DNA of 64,000 nt, from contig JACJXX010000002.1 of assembly GCA_020636435.1 (NCBI GenBank), forward strand, positions 1,364,001-1,428,000, in the 5' to 3' direction. The notes beneath the pieces were generated by a model. The model had not been told where the DNA came from. It ran no database searches and saw only the letters and a program-made list of their open reading frames with translations. Below, one piece after another: positions 25,567-32,740 of this stretch; position 1 is the stretch's first letter; the number at the start of each line of letters is the position of its first letter. The stretch comes from Lewinellaceae bacterium (GTDB lineage Bacteria > Bacteroidota > Bacteroidia > Chitinophagales > Saprospiraceae). The position numbers were made by a program, and so were the translations under genes.

Positions 25567-26088
25567 CTAATTCAGTTTGATTTCGTCGACCAGCGTCTTG
25601 ACGAACTGCTCCTGCTGCTTATCGCCTTTCAGTTCTTTATGCAGTATCTTCTCAGCAATATCGATGGAGATGACGCCCAACTGGTTCTTCAGGTCGACGA
25701 CCATGGCCATCCGGCGGTTCTCGATGTCTTCCGTAGCAGCGGTCACGATGCGGCGGTACTCTTCCCGGGCGCTCTTGCGGGCCTCTTCGATGATGCTGTT
25801 CTTCGCTTCCTTGGCCTCTTTGAGGATGGCTGCGCGCTCTTCCTGGGCTTGCTTGAGCAGCTCTTCGTTTTCGGCCTTGAGTTCCGCCATTTCCTGGCGG
25901 GCCTTGCGGGCTTCGTCCAGAGCGTTCTGAATGTCCTGTTCGCGGCGCTTGAGCGCCTTCTGTATGGGCCCGAAGGCCATGCGGCCCAGCGTGAACCACA
26001 CCAGGATAAAGATGAGGCTCGTCCAGAAGATCAGGCCCGGGTCGGGCTTGATGACAGAGAAGTCGGCCAGAAACAATACTTCGGTCAT
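25567..26088 (-). CDS. atpF: ATP synthase Fo subunit b
   Basis: 173 residues: one N-terminal membrane span (LIFWTSLIFILVWFTLGRMA) followed by a long charged coiled coil rich in Ala, Glu, Lys and Arg (ALKRREQDIQNALDEARKAR onwards), the peripheral stalk. Starts at ATG 26088. The 180-bp spacer to atpE contains an octamer microsatellite (ACTCATTC repeated three times on the plus strand near 26160), unusually long for this operon. Confidence 0.97.
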   Translation of the reverse strand: MTEVLFLADFSVIKPDPGLIFWTSLIFILVWFTLGRMAFGPIQKALKRREQDIQNALDEARKARQEMAELKAENEELLKQAQEERAAILKEAKEAKNSIIEEARKSAREEYRRIVTAATEDIENRRMAMVVDLKNQLGVISIDIAEKILHKELKGDKQQEQFVKTLVDEIKLN

Positions 26089-26268
26089 GATGGTAAAAGT
26101 TGAAATATCTTTAGTGATCTTTTTCTATAAATTAAACCGCAGCGAAGATCGAAGCAATCACTCATTCACTCATTCACTCATTCCTTCACCCCTTCACTCC
26201 CTCCAAAAAAGCGGAGCCGGCAGCCAACCGCTGCCGCCCACGCTCTTTTTCGGTTTGTTTGCAGCGGA

Positions 26269-26463
26269 TTACCCGGCCAGCAGGCCTACCACGATCGCAA
26301 ACAGGGCAGCGCCTTCCACGAGGGCTGCGGTCAGGATCATGTTGTTGCGAATGTCGCCTACGGCTTCCGGTTGGCGGGCGATGGCTTCCATCGCGCGGCT
26401 GCCGATAAGGCCGATGCCTACGCCTGCTCCAAGTGCTGCAATACCAGCTCCAATTGCTCCCAT
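26269..26463 (-). CDS. atpE: ATP synthase Fo subunit c
   Basis: A 64-residue hairpin of two membrane helices forming the rotor ring. Helix 1 has the glycine-rich GAGIAALGAGVGIGLIGSRA pattern, the polar loop is ARQPEA, and helix 2 carries the essential carboxylate Glu50 in TAALVEGAALFAIVVGLLAG. Gly follows the carboxylate, and the Na+-ligand pattern (Gln in helix 1, Ser/Thr beside Glu) is absent, so proton coupling is likely. Confidence 0.97.
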   Translation of the reverse strand: MGAIGAGIAALGAGVGIGLIGSRAMEAIARQPEAVGDIRNNMILTAALVEGAALFAIVVGLLAG

Positions 26464-26549
26464 TGTATGAGATATTTATGGTTGAAAAAATAAAATTCTT
26501 TCCAAGTCGGAAATTGGAAGTCGGAATCCGGAAGACATTCCGATTTCGC

Positions 26550-26594
26550 ACCCCGACCTCCTCCTTCGGTACGGGGCTCCCTACGGTCGCTTCC
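26550..26594 (-). repeat. Hairpin repeat touching the atpB stop codon
   Basis: On the minus strand the repeat reads GGAAGCGACCGTAGGGAGCC then CCGTACCGAAGGAGGAGGTC and GGGG. It is the same family as 28168-28210 and the two copies inside dnaX. It begins in the atpB stop codon region, so atpB ends directly in the repeat. The stem is GCCCCG-ACC / GGTCGGGG. AGTCGGA-like heptamers flank it, as at the other loci. Confidence 0.8.
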
Positions 26595-27910
26595 TAATGC
26601 GCTCCTTCGTGCGCCTCGTCATGATGGCCGTGCTCTTCCACCGCCGCGCCGATGTAGGAAGCGGAGAGGATGGCGAAGATGAATGCCTGCAGCAGGGCCA
26701 CCAGCAATTCGATCAGGTTCATAAAGGCGGTGAACAGGCCGCCGATGACCGCGCCGCCGGCAGCGCCACCCACATGCTGCCCGTTGTTGCCAAACAGGAA
26801 AACCAGCCCGATCAGGCTCAGTATAATAATGTGCCCGGCGGAAATGTTCGCAAACAAACGGATCATGAGGGAAAATGGCTTGATGAACAAGCTCAGGACC
26901 TCCACCGGCGTCAGGATCACCTTTACCCAGGCAGGTATGCCCGGCATCCAGAAAATGTGCTCCCAGTAGTCCTTCTTGCCGTTGAGGTTGGTCACCAGGA
27001 AGGTGAATATCGCCAGGGTAAACGTCACCGCCAGGTTGCCCGTGATGTTGGCGCCGCCGGGGAAAAAGGGCACCAGGCCCATCAGGTTGATGAACATGAT
27101 GAAGAAAAACAGCGTCATGATGAAGGGCTGGAAACGTTCGTAGTGTTTCTCGCCGATCATCGGCTTGGTGACTTCATCCCGGATGAAAACAAAGAAGACT
27201 TCCATGAAAGACTGAACTCCGGAAGGGGCTTTATGTTCGTTTTTCTCATATCCTCTGGCCACGGCGGAAAAAAGCCAGATCAGCAACAAAGAAGCCAGGA
27301 TCATGGAGAAGACATTCTTCGTAATGGAAAAGTCGTAGAATGAAGTGATGCCGCCTCCCAGGAAACCGCCATCGACGGTGCTGGGCTTGTCCAGTTTGTA
27401 AACTTGCCCTTCGTAGCAAGCGTAGTAGACGTCTGCCTCCTTTTCTTTACCGCCCTTTTCAACTGTTTCCGTCCGGTGCAGGATGCCGTCGATGTGCACC
27501 TCCCCTTCCGGGAAAGCCGGATCGGCAACCCGGTTCACCCGCCCGTGGTTGAGCACGTAACCGTCCACCGCCTTGTGTCCGTGATCGAACATGCTGGACA
27601 GGCCCGTCGTCCAACCCTGGCCAGGGGCGTAAAGAAAAACAGGAAGCGGGATGTGAACGCCTTTCCAGACATGGAACTCGTTGGCGTCGGCGATGTGCTC
27701 CATCACCGTTTTTACCGGATTGTACTCCCCGTTTTCTTCGTGGCTGCCGCAATAGCTGTGCTCCAGTCCGGAGTCATGGCCGGCTTCCGCGCTGTGGCCA
27801 TCCTGATCTTCATGAGAAGATTCGCCGCTGTGGCCCTGGGCAGCCAGCATGCCAAGGCTGAAAACGAGCGCGAAAACGAGTATGGAGAGCTTTCTGAGTT
27901 CCACTTTCAC
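26594..27910 (-). CDS. atpB: ATP synthase Fo subunit a
   Basis: Proton channel subunit. 438 residues from GTG 27910. The N-terminus MKVELRKLSILVFALVFSLG then MLAAQ is signal-like, followed by a His/Asp/Glu-rich stretch (GHSGESSHEDQDGHSAEAGH) and an extracytoplasmic extension, both seen in Bacteroidota subunit a. The five-helix core follows; the essential Arg lies in LMIRLFANISAGHIIILSLI. The frame is open to another GTG at 27958, but a strong -7 promoter box (27946-27954) lies within that extension, so the later start is preferred. First gene of atpBEFHAG. Confidence 0.93.
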   Translation of the reverse strand: MKVELRKLSILVFALVFSLGMLAAQGHSGESSHEDQDGHSAEAGHDSGLEHSYCGSHEENGEYNPVKTVMEHIADANEFHVWKGVHIPLPVFLYAPGQGWTTGLSSMFDHGHKAVDGYVLNHGRVNRVADPAFPEGEVHIDGILHRTETVEKGGKEKEADVYYACYEGQVYKLDKPSTVDGGFLGGGITSFYDFSITKNVFSMILASLLLIWLFSAVARGYEKNEHKAPSGVQSFMEVFFVFIRDEVTKPMIGEKHYERFQPFIMTLFFFIMFINLMGLVPFFPGGANITGNLAVTFTLAIFTFLVTNLNGKKDYWEHIFWMPGIPAWVKVILTPVEVLSLFIKPFSLMIRLFANISAGHIIILSLIGLVFLFGNNGQHVGGAAGGAVIGGLFTAFMNLIELLVALLQAFIFAILSASYIGAAVEEHGHHDEAHEGAH

Positions 27911-27945
27911 AATTCCTTGCTTTTGAGGTATTCTTAAAATCGGTG

Positions 27946-27954
27946 CAAAAGTAG
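27946..27954 (-). promoter_or_regulatory. Promoter of the atp operon
   Basis: TACTTTTGC on the minus strand fits TAnnTTTG and lies about 36 bases upstream of the preferred atpB GTG. A clear -33 TTG at ideal spacing is not seen; the upstream stretch is T-rich. Confidence 0.5.
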
Positions 27955-27958
27955 GCAC

Positions 27959-28325
27959 TTTACCCCTATTAAAAAAACCTTCAACCTCTTTTTTTCCAAT
28001 GGATTAGTCATTTTCGAAGGTTGATAAACAGGCAGTTACGCAAGGGGCCAAAGGCCTTTTCCAGCCACAGTTATCCAATTTACGGCATTGGGGAATTTTT
28101 GTTCCAGAAACAGGGAAATCAACAAAATTTTAATCTGAACAGGAGGGCAAAGCGGAAGTCGGAAGTCGGAAGCGACCGTAGGGAGTCCCGTACCGACGAA
28201 GGAGGTCGGGATGGGAAGTGGGAAGTGGGAAGTCGGAAGTCGGAAGTGGGAAGTGGGATGTCCGACTTGCGACTTAACGCCTGGCCGTCCAAAGGCCAGA
28301 ACCATTTAACGGCTACCGCCCTAAG
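27959..28325. repeat. Intergenic region with AGTCGGA heptamers and hairpin repeat
   Basis: No gene is supported. 28155-28260 contains AGTCGGA and AGTGGGA heptamers around one copy of the hairpin repeat (28168-28210, GGAAGCGACCGTAGGGAGTC then CCGTACCGACGAAGGAGGTC and GGG). Here the stem is TCCCG-ACC / GGTCGGGA, whereas other copies have CCCCG / CGGGG: a paired C:G to T:A change. Confidence 0.75.
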
Positions 28326-28376
28326 GACTTCGGCGTGAGATGAACTGTGTTAAAAAGCAAGAAAAAAGGCAAAAAT

Positions 28377-29375
28377 TTACGCCGCTTTTTCATTTTTAAG
28401 ATGGTACTCATTATCGAATTTCACCCCTGATTTGACCACCGCAAACATCTGCCGGAGCATCTTATTGCACACTGCTAGCATGGCCACTTTGTGGCATTTC
28501 CCTTTGCTTCTGAGGCGCTCATACAGCAGTTTGCAGGGCTGGTTGAAGCGCTTGGCTGACCGGGCGCCCATGTAGAGCAAGGCCCTCAAATTGGGGTCTC
28601 CCGTCTTGGAAATGCTGCCTCGTTTTTTAATGCTGGAGCCGGACTCGCACTGGGTGGAACACACGCCGACAAACTTGGCCAGCTGCTTGGGGTTGTCAAA
28701 TTCCCGGAAGCCGTTGGTAGCCACCAACAGGCTCTGGGCGATGGCCGGGCCGACGCCAACTACGGAGGTGGCCAGAGCGTAGGCCTGGTCAAAACAATCC
28801 TCCGAAATGCTCAGGAGGCCCTTTTCAGTATCCTGGATTTGCCGCTTGCACAACGCTAAACTTTCCCTCAGAGACTCCTGGACATAAGGCAGGGGCTTGA
28901 CGTGGAACTCGAGGGCGTGCAACTGGTTGGAAATAACTACCTGCTGTTTTTTGAGCTGCTTCAAATACACCCTCAATTGGGTGATTTCCAGCATCTTGTC
29001 GCTTGGTATACGATAGGATTTGGGCTTATTGAACTGCCCGTACAACGCCAGTGCGCAGGCATCTTTGGCGTCAGTTTTGGTCGTGGATAGCAGTACGCCC
29101 TTAATGAAACCGTTGCTCTGTTTAGGATTTAAAACAGAAACAGGAACCTGGTTTTCGCACAGCGCAAAGACAACTTTCATGGAGTAATTGCCGGTGGCTT
29201 CGAGCACGACATGAGGCTTGGGAAGCTCTTTAACCTTCTGTAGCAGGGCTGCGATCCCGGCATCATTGTTGTCGAATTTATCGACTTCCCACTGCTCGGG
29301 GGCAAGCGGAAAAGCTGTCACCAGGTCGTCTTTGCTGACATCTATACCAATGAAAGTTTTGGGCAACGTGTCCAT
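28377..29375 (-). CDS. IS110-family transposase (bridge-RNA recombinase)
   Basis: 332 residues. The N-terminal RuvC-like DEDD domain begins TFIGIDVSKDDLVTAFPL (first Asp), has VVLEATGNYSM (Glu) and TKTDAKDACALALYG (Asp pair). A coiled-coil linker follows (about 125-185). The C-terminal Tnp_IS116/IS110/IS902 domain has TSVVGVGPAIAQSLL and FVGVCSTQCESGSSIKKRGS with the catalytic serine region, then LRALLYMGARSA. The gene appears intact, so the element may be active. ATG 29375 is 120 bases from the candidate guide loop. Confidence 0.95.
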   Translation of the reverse strand: MDTLPKTFIGIDVSKDDLVTAFPLAPEQWEVDKFDNNDAGIAALLQKVKELPKPHVVLEATGNYSMKVVFALCENQVPVSVLNPKQSNGFIKGVLLSTTKTDAKDACALALYGQFNKPKSYRIPSDKMLEITQLRVYLKQLKKQQVVISNQLHALEFHVKPLPYVQESLRESLALCKRQIQDTEKGLLSISEDCFDQAYALATSVVGVGPAIAQSLLVATNGFREFDNPKQLAKFVGVCSTQCESGSSIKKRGSISKTGDPNLRALLYMGARSAKRFNQPCKLLYERLRSKGKCHKVAMLAVCNKMLRQMFAVVKSGVKFDNEYHLKNEKAA

Positions 29376-29399
29376 AAAATTTGTACATTTACGAAGTTA

Positions 29400-29575
29400 A
29401 AAAATTTATTTGAGCAAGACATTGGTGCTACTACGATCATCGTAAACGGGCTCGAAGCCTATATAACTGTCCAGTATGGCATCAATGGTACAAACGGGCG
29501 GGTGGCTCAACATCTCACGCGGTGTCTAAGCACCAACTTCGGCTCGGCCTAACCCGCCCGCTGCTCTCTTGGTAA
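29400..29575 (-). ncRNA. Candidate IS110 bridge RNA
   Basis: Non-coding element end upstream of the transposase. On the minus strand a stem CGGGCGGGT (29560-29552) / ACCCGCCCG (29503-29495) encloses GCCGAAGT (29543-29536), a small hairpin GGTG-CTTAGA-CACC (29534-29521) and GCGTGAGATG (29520-29511). GCCGAAGT is the reverse complement of ACTTCGGC at 28327-28334; GCGTGAGATG equals 28333-28342. The two guides thus address opposite strands of one junction and overlap at GC. Further hairpins (GGCT-TCG-AGCC, ACGATGATCGT) lie 3'. The RNA boundaries are estimates. Confidence 0.7.
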
Positions 29576-29630
29576 ATATCGTTTTTTATCTTCATTTTTC
29601 GTTTTTGCTAAGTTACGACTTCGGCGTGAG

Positions 29631-29826
29631 CTCAGTCGAACGCTCAGTCGAACGCTGGACAAGTTCGAAGGTCAATTGTTCGGAGTTCAAGGATCTACAG
29701 CCCTCGGCAACCCATTGGCTGCCAAAACTGTCCAGTGCTAGACTGGTAGCCACCATTTAACCATTTGAACATTTTGAACATTTGAACATTTGAACATTTG
29801 AACATTTGAACATTTGACCATACCAC
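29631..29826. repeat. Repeat cluster: MITE-like end and octamer array
   Basis: 29634-29655 holds two copies of CAGTCGAACGCT. On the minus strand 29757-29734 reads GGCTACCAGTCTAGCACTGG then ACAG, like the ends of the elements at 50069 and 55146, and 29648-29660 (AACGCTGGACAAG) may be the other end. 29760-29816 is an AACATTTG octamer microsatellite just after the PBP1A stop. No gene. Confidence 0.6.
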
Positions 29827-32427
29827 TCACCCCCCGTCACTCCGCTCGAAATAACGATATCCGTTCGGGTTCTGTTCTTCTTCAGGCTGCTGCTCGCCCT
29901 CTTTGCCGAACAGCAGTTTGCCCCAGAACTGCTTTCGTTTTTCCCGGCGTTCATCGCGGCGTTGCAGGCGTTCCTGGTACTCGCGCAGGCGCTGAACATA
30001 CTCTTCATCGGTCTCATAGGGGCGGCGGGGCGGCACATTGACCACCCGGCCCTGCTCGTCGGTATAGGGTTGGTTGAGCAGGCGCTCCAGGAGGCTGCGC
30101 TCGTCGGAGAAGTAGAAGTAGCCGTCCTGAATGCCGGCCAGGATGGGCATTTCTTCCAGGTAGGGCGGGCAGGCCATCAGCGCCTTTATCGTGTCCGCCG
30201 GCTCGGCGAAGCGGGCATAGCGGATGGATTTGAAATCGGGGTCCCGGTAGACCTTGCGCATGAACTTGCCGAAAATGGGCATCGCCGAAGTGGCCCCCTG
30301 CCCGAGGCGCAGAGAGCGGAAATGTACCTGAGGCATATCCGCTCCTACCCATACGCCGGCCACCAGGCGGGGGTTGAAGCCGATGAACCAGCCATCCGAC
30401 TGGTTTTGGGTGGTGCCTGTCTTGCCGGCCAGGTCGTTGTACAGGCCGTGCTGGTAGCGCAGGGCGCGCGCCGTACCGCTGTCCACCACCGATTCCAGCA
30501 TTTGGATCATCATATCGGCATGAGTTTCCGTCAATACCGCCGGAAAACGGCGGGGGTTGGGGCGCTCGAAAATGGCCAGCGTATCCCCTTCGGCCGTTTC
30601 AATGCGGTCCAGATAGTGCATCTCGGGGCGAACGCCCCGGTTGGCGAAAGTGCCGTATACCCGCACCATGTCCGCCAGGGTAGCTTCCGCCGTACCCAGA
30701 GCGATGGAAGGCGTCTGGGGGATATAACCGTCCACCCCCATGGCTTCCGCAAGTTGCCTCACCGAGTCGATGCCGGTGCGCATCAGAATCTCCACGGTAA
30801 CCGAATTGACGGATTTCGCCAGGGCGCCCTCCATGCTGTACACCCCACCGTACTCCCCATCGGAATTGCGGGGCGACCAGTTGTCGTATTTGGCGTAAGT
30901 CACCAGCCGGTTGTAGGTGTACTCGCAGGGCAGCATGCCGCTCTGCAGGGCGGTGGCGTAAACGATGGGCTTGAACGTGGAACCCACCTGCCGGCGGGCC
31001 TGTATGACGTGGTCGTACTTGAAATACTTGTGGTTGATGCCGCCTACCCAGGCCTTGACCAGCCCGGTGGAAGGGTCCATCGCCAGGAATCCGGTATTGA
31101 GGATGGCAAGGTAGTATTTGATGGAATCCAGGGGCGACATTTCCCGGTCTTCCTCCCCGCCATTCCAACTGAAGACCGTCATGGGAACCGGGGTGGAGAA
31201 AATCTTCTCGATCTCTTCCTGAGAGGCGCCTTTATCTTTCAGGCGCTGATAGCGATCCGACTGCTGGACGGCGCGTTCCAGAGCAGAACTCCCCCCCCAG
31301 GGGCTGCCTTTTTTCCATTCCTTGTCAAAGGCTTCCTGCAGCCAGGCCATGTGTTCCTGCACCGCCTCCTCTGCGTAGCGCTGCAGGCGGGCGTCGAGGG
31401 TGGTGTAGATGCGCAGGCCGTCGGTGTAGAGGTTATAGGGCGTGCCGTCGGGCTTGGTGTAGTCTTCCAGTACCTCTTCCACCTCCTGCCGCAGGTGCTC
31501 CCGGAAATAGGTGGCCAGGCCCTGGTTGTTGCCTTCCTTGTAGTATTTCACGCCGAGGGGCAGTACCTTCAGGGAGTCGTATTCCGCCTCGGACAAGTGG
31601 CCGTAACGCGACATTTGCCGGAGCACCACATTGCGGCGCTCGGTGGCGCGCTCGGGGTGCCGCACCGGGCTGTAGTAAGTGGTGGCTTTGAGCATGCCCA
31701 CCAGCACGGCGGCCTCCTCCACGTTCAGCTCGCCGGGGGCCTTGTCGAAAAAGCGCTGGGAGGCCACTTTAATGCCGAAGATGTTCTCGCTGAACGATAC
31801 AGTGTTCAGGTAGAGGCGCAGCAGTTCTTCCTTGGTGTACACCTTTTCCAGGCGGCGGGCGATGAACATCTCCCTGATCTTGTTGACCAGCATGCCCAGC
31901 ATGAGGTAATCGCGGCGCGGGTACAGGTTCTTGGCCAGTTGCTGGCTCAGGGTGCTGCCGCCCCCGGATGAGTCGTCGGACAGCAGTATGGATTTTACCA
32001 GCACCCGCGTGGCAGCGCGCAGGTCGACGCCGCTGTGTTCGAAAAAGCGGGCGTCTTCGGTGGCGACCAGGGCATTGATGATGTTGGGCGAGATTTCCTC
32101 CAGGTCGGCGTTGATGCGGTTCTCGATGAAATACTTGCCGAGCAGCACGCCGTCTTCGGAATAGACCTCCGAGGCGTTGTAGTTCTGAATGTCGCGCAGC
32201 TCCGGATAGCCCGGCAAGGGGCCGAGCACGCCATAGTAAACCAGCACGCAGGTGAGCAACAGGGTGGAAAAGCCTAGTATGCCCAACCCGCCGGCGATCA
32301 GGCCGGCGATGGACAGCTTGGGGTAACGAGAGTAGAGGCTCCTCGCTTTGCCTTGCAGGGGTTGCAGGCGCTGCCGTATTTGCGCCCATACATTTTGAAA
32401 GAATTGTGGCTCCTGTTGGCTTGTCAT
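29827..32427 (-). CDS. Penicillin-binding protein 1A-type (bifunctional)
   Basis: 866 residues; polymerises and crosslinks peptidoglycan in the periplasm. A cytoplasmic stub and one membrane span (SIAGLIAGGLGILGFSTLLL) are followed by the GT51 glycosyltransferase (about 75-260) with the catalytic Glu in VATEDARFFEHSGVD and GGSTLSQQLAKNL. The transpeptidase has SxxK as STFK in RRQVGSTFKPIVYATAL, SxN as SVN in AKSVNSVTVE and KTGT in AGKTGTTQNQSDGWF. The C-terminus is a charged tail (RDERREKRKQFWGKLLF). ATG 32427 is preferred over the in-frame upstream start at 32472. Confidence 0.96.
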   Translation of the reverse strand: MTSQQEPQFFQNVWAQIRQRLQPLQGKARSLYSRYPKLSIAGLIAGGLGILGFSTLLLTCVLVYYGVLGPLPGYPELRDIQNYNASEVYSEDGVLLGKYFIENRINADLEEISPNIINALVATEDARFFEHSGVDLRAATRVLVKSILLSDDSSGGGSTLSQQLAKNLYPRRDYLMLGMLVNKIREMFIARRLEKVYTKEELLRLYLNTVSFSENIFGIKVASQRFFDKAPGELNVEEAAVLVGMLKATTYYSPVRHPERATERRNVVLRQMSRYGHLSEAEYDSLKVLPLGVKYYKEGNNQGLATYFREHLRQEVEEVLEDYTKPDGTPYNLYTDGLRIYTTLDARLQRYAEEAVQEHMAWLQEAFDKEWKKGSPWGGSSALERAVQQSDRYQRLKDKGASQEEIEKIFSTPVPMTVFSWNGGEEDREMSPLDSIKYYLAILNTGFLAMDPSTGLVKAWVGGINHKYFKYDHVIQARRQVGSTFKPIVYATALQSGMLPCEYTYNRLVTYAKYDNWSPRNSDGEYGGVYSMEGALAKSVNSVTVEILMRTGIDSVRQLAEAMGVDGYIPQTPSIALGTAEATLADMVRVYGTFANRGVRPEMHYLDRIETAEGDTLAIFERPNPRRFPAVLTETHADMMIQMLESVVDSGTARALRYQHGLYNDLAGKTGTTQNQSDGWFIGFNPRLVAGVWVGADMPQVHFRSLRLGQGATSAMPIFGKFMRKVYRDPDFKSIRYARFAEPADTIKALMACPPYLEEMPILAGIQDGYFYFSDERSLLERLLNQPYTDEQGRVVNVPPRRPYETDEEYVQRLREYQERLQRRDERREKRKQFWGKLLFGKEGEQQPEEEQNPNGYRYFERSDGG

Positions 32428-32545
32428 TTTAATGTGTTTCAACTGAGGCGAGGTTTCTGACACCTCATCCATCTCATCCTAAAGACCCTTTCTAACGCCG
32501 GAAGGTTGCGGATTATTACGCTCCTTCAATTTGTTTTAGCGCATG

Positions 32546-32580
32546 CAAAATTAAAACAAATTTGTTTTAAATGCCCAATT
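32546..32580 (-). promoter_or_regulatory. Promoter with 20-bp perfect palindrome, upstream of PBP1A
   Basis: On the minus strand TAATTTTG (32546-32553) fits the -7 box, with TTG about 22 bases upstream. Between them lies the perfect palindrome TTAAAACAAATTTGTTTTAA (32551-32570), well placed for a repressor. The rest of the 313-bp gap 32428-32740 holds a roughly 120-base leader and the terminator at 32679. Confidence 0.55.
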
Positions 32581-32678
32581 TAAGCCGGTTTTAACGTTGT
32601 GAAGGAGAAACGATGCGCAACCGCAACAGGTTTTGCAAAAGCCGGAAGGTTGAGGCAGCCACATCGTTGCGGCCCCCA

Positions 32679-32725
32679 ACGAAAAAGCCGCCCCCGGGAA
32701 ACTCCCGGAAGGCGGCTTTTTCGTT
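32679..32725. terminator. Bidirectional terminator
   Basis: A perfect 15-bp outer stem AACGAAAAAGCCGCC / GGCGGCTTTTTCGTT with an inner CCGGGA / TCCCGG stem. It ends the curlin-like gene (minus strand) and can work in both directions. It shares the AAAAAGCCGCCCCCGG arm with the terminator at 34790. Confidence 0.9.
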
Positions 32726-32740
32726 GATAAAAACGAACGC

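Larger units (their letters stand above)
28326..29630 (-). mobile_element. IS110-family insertion element
   Basis: About 1.3 kb bounded by identical 14-bp direct repeats GACTTCGGCGTGAG at 28326-28339 and 29617-29630. It contains one DEDD transposase gene and about 240 bp of non-coding DNA upstream of it, the arrangement of the IS110 group. There are no terminal inverted repeats, as expected. The right repeat continues CTCAGTCGAACGCTCAGTCG, a simple repeated sequence that was probably the target. Exact ends are inferred: the likely exchange point is the GC at 28333-28334 and 29624-29625. Confidence 0.85.

Noticed and set aside
27911..27958. Upstream GTG start for atpB
   Set aside because: The extension contains the -7 promoter box and puts 16 unsuited residues before the signal-like sequence.
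28021..28338. ORFs around the AGTCGGA region on both strands
   Set aside because: Composed of heptamer repeats and the hairpin repeat.
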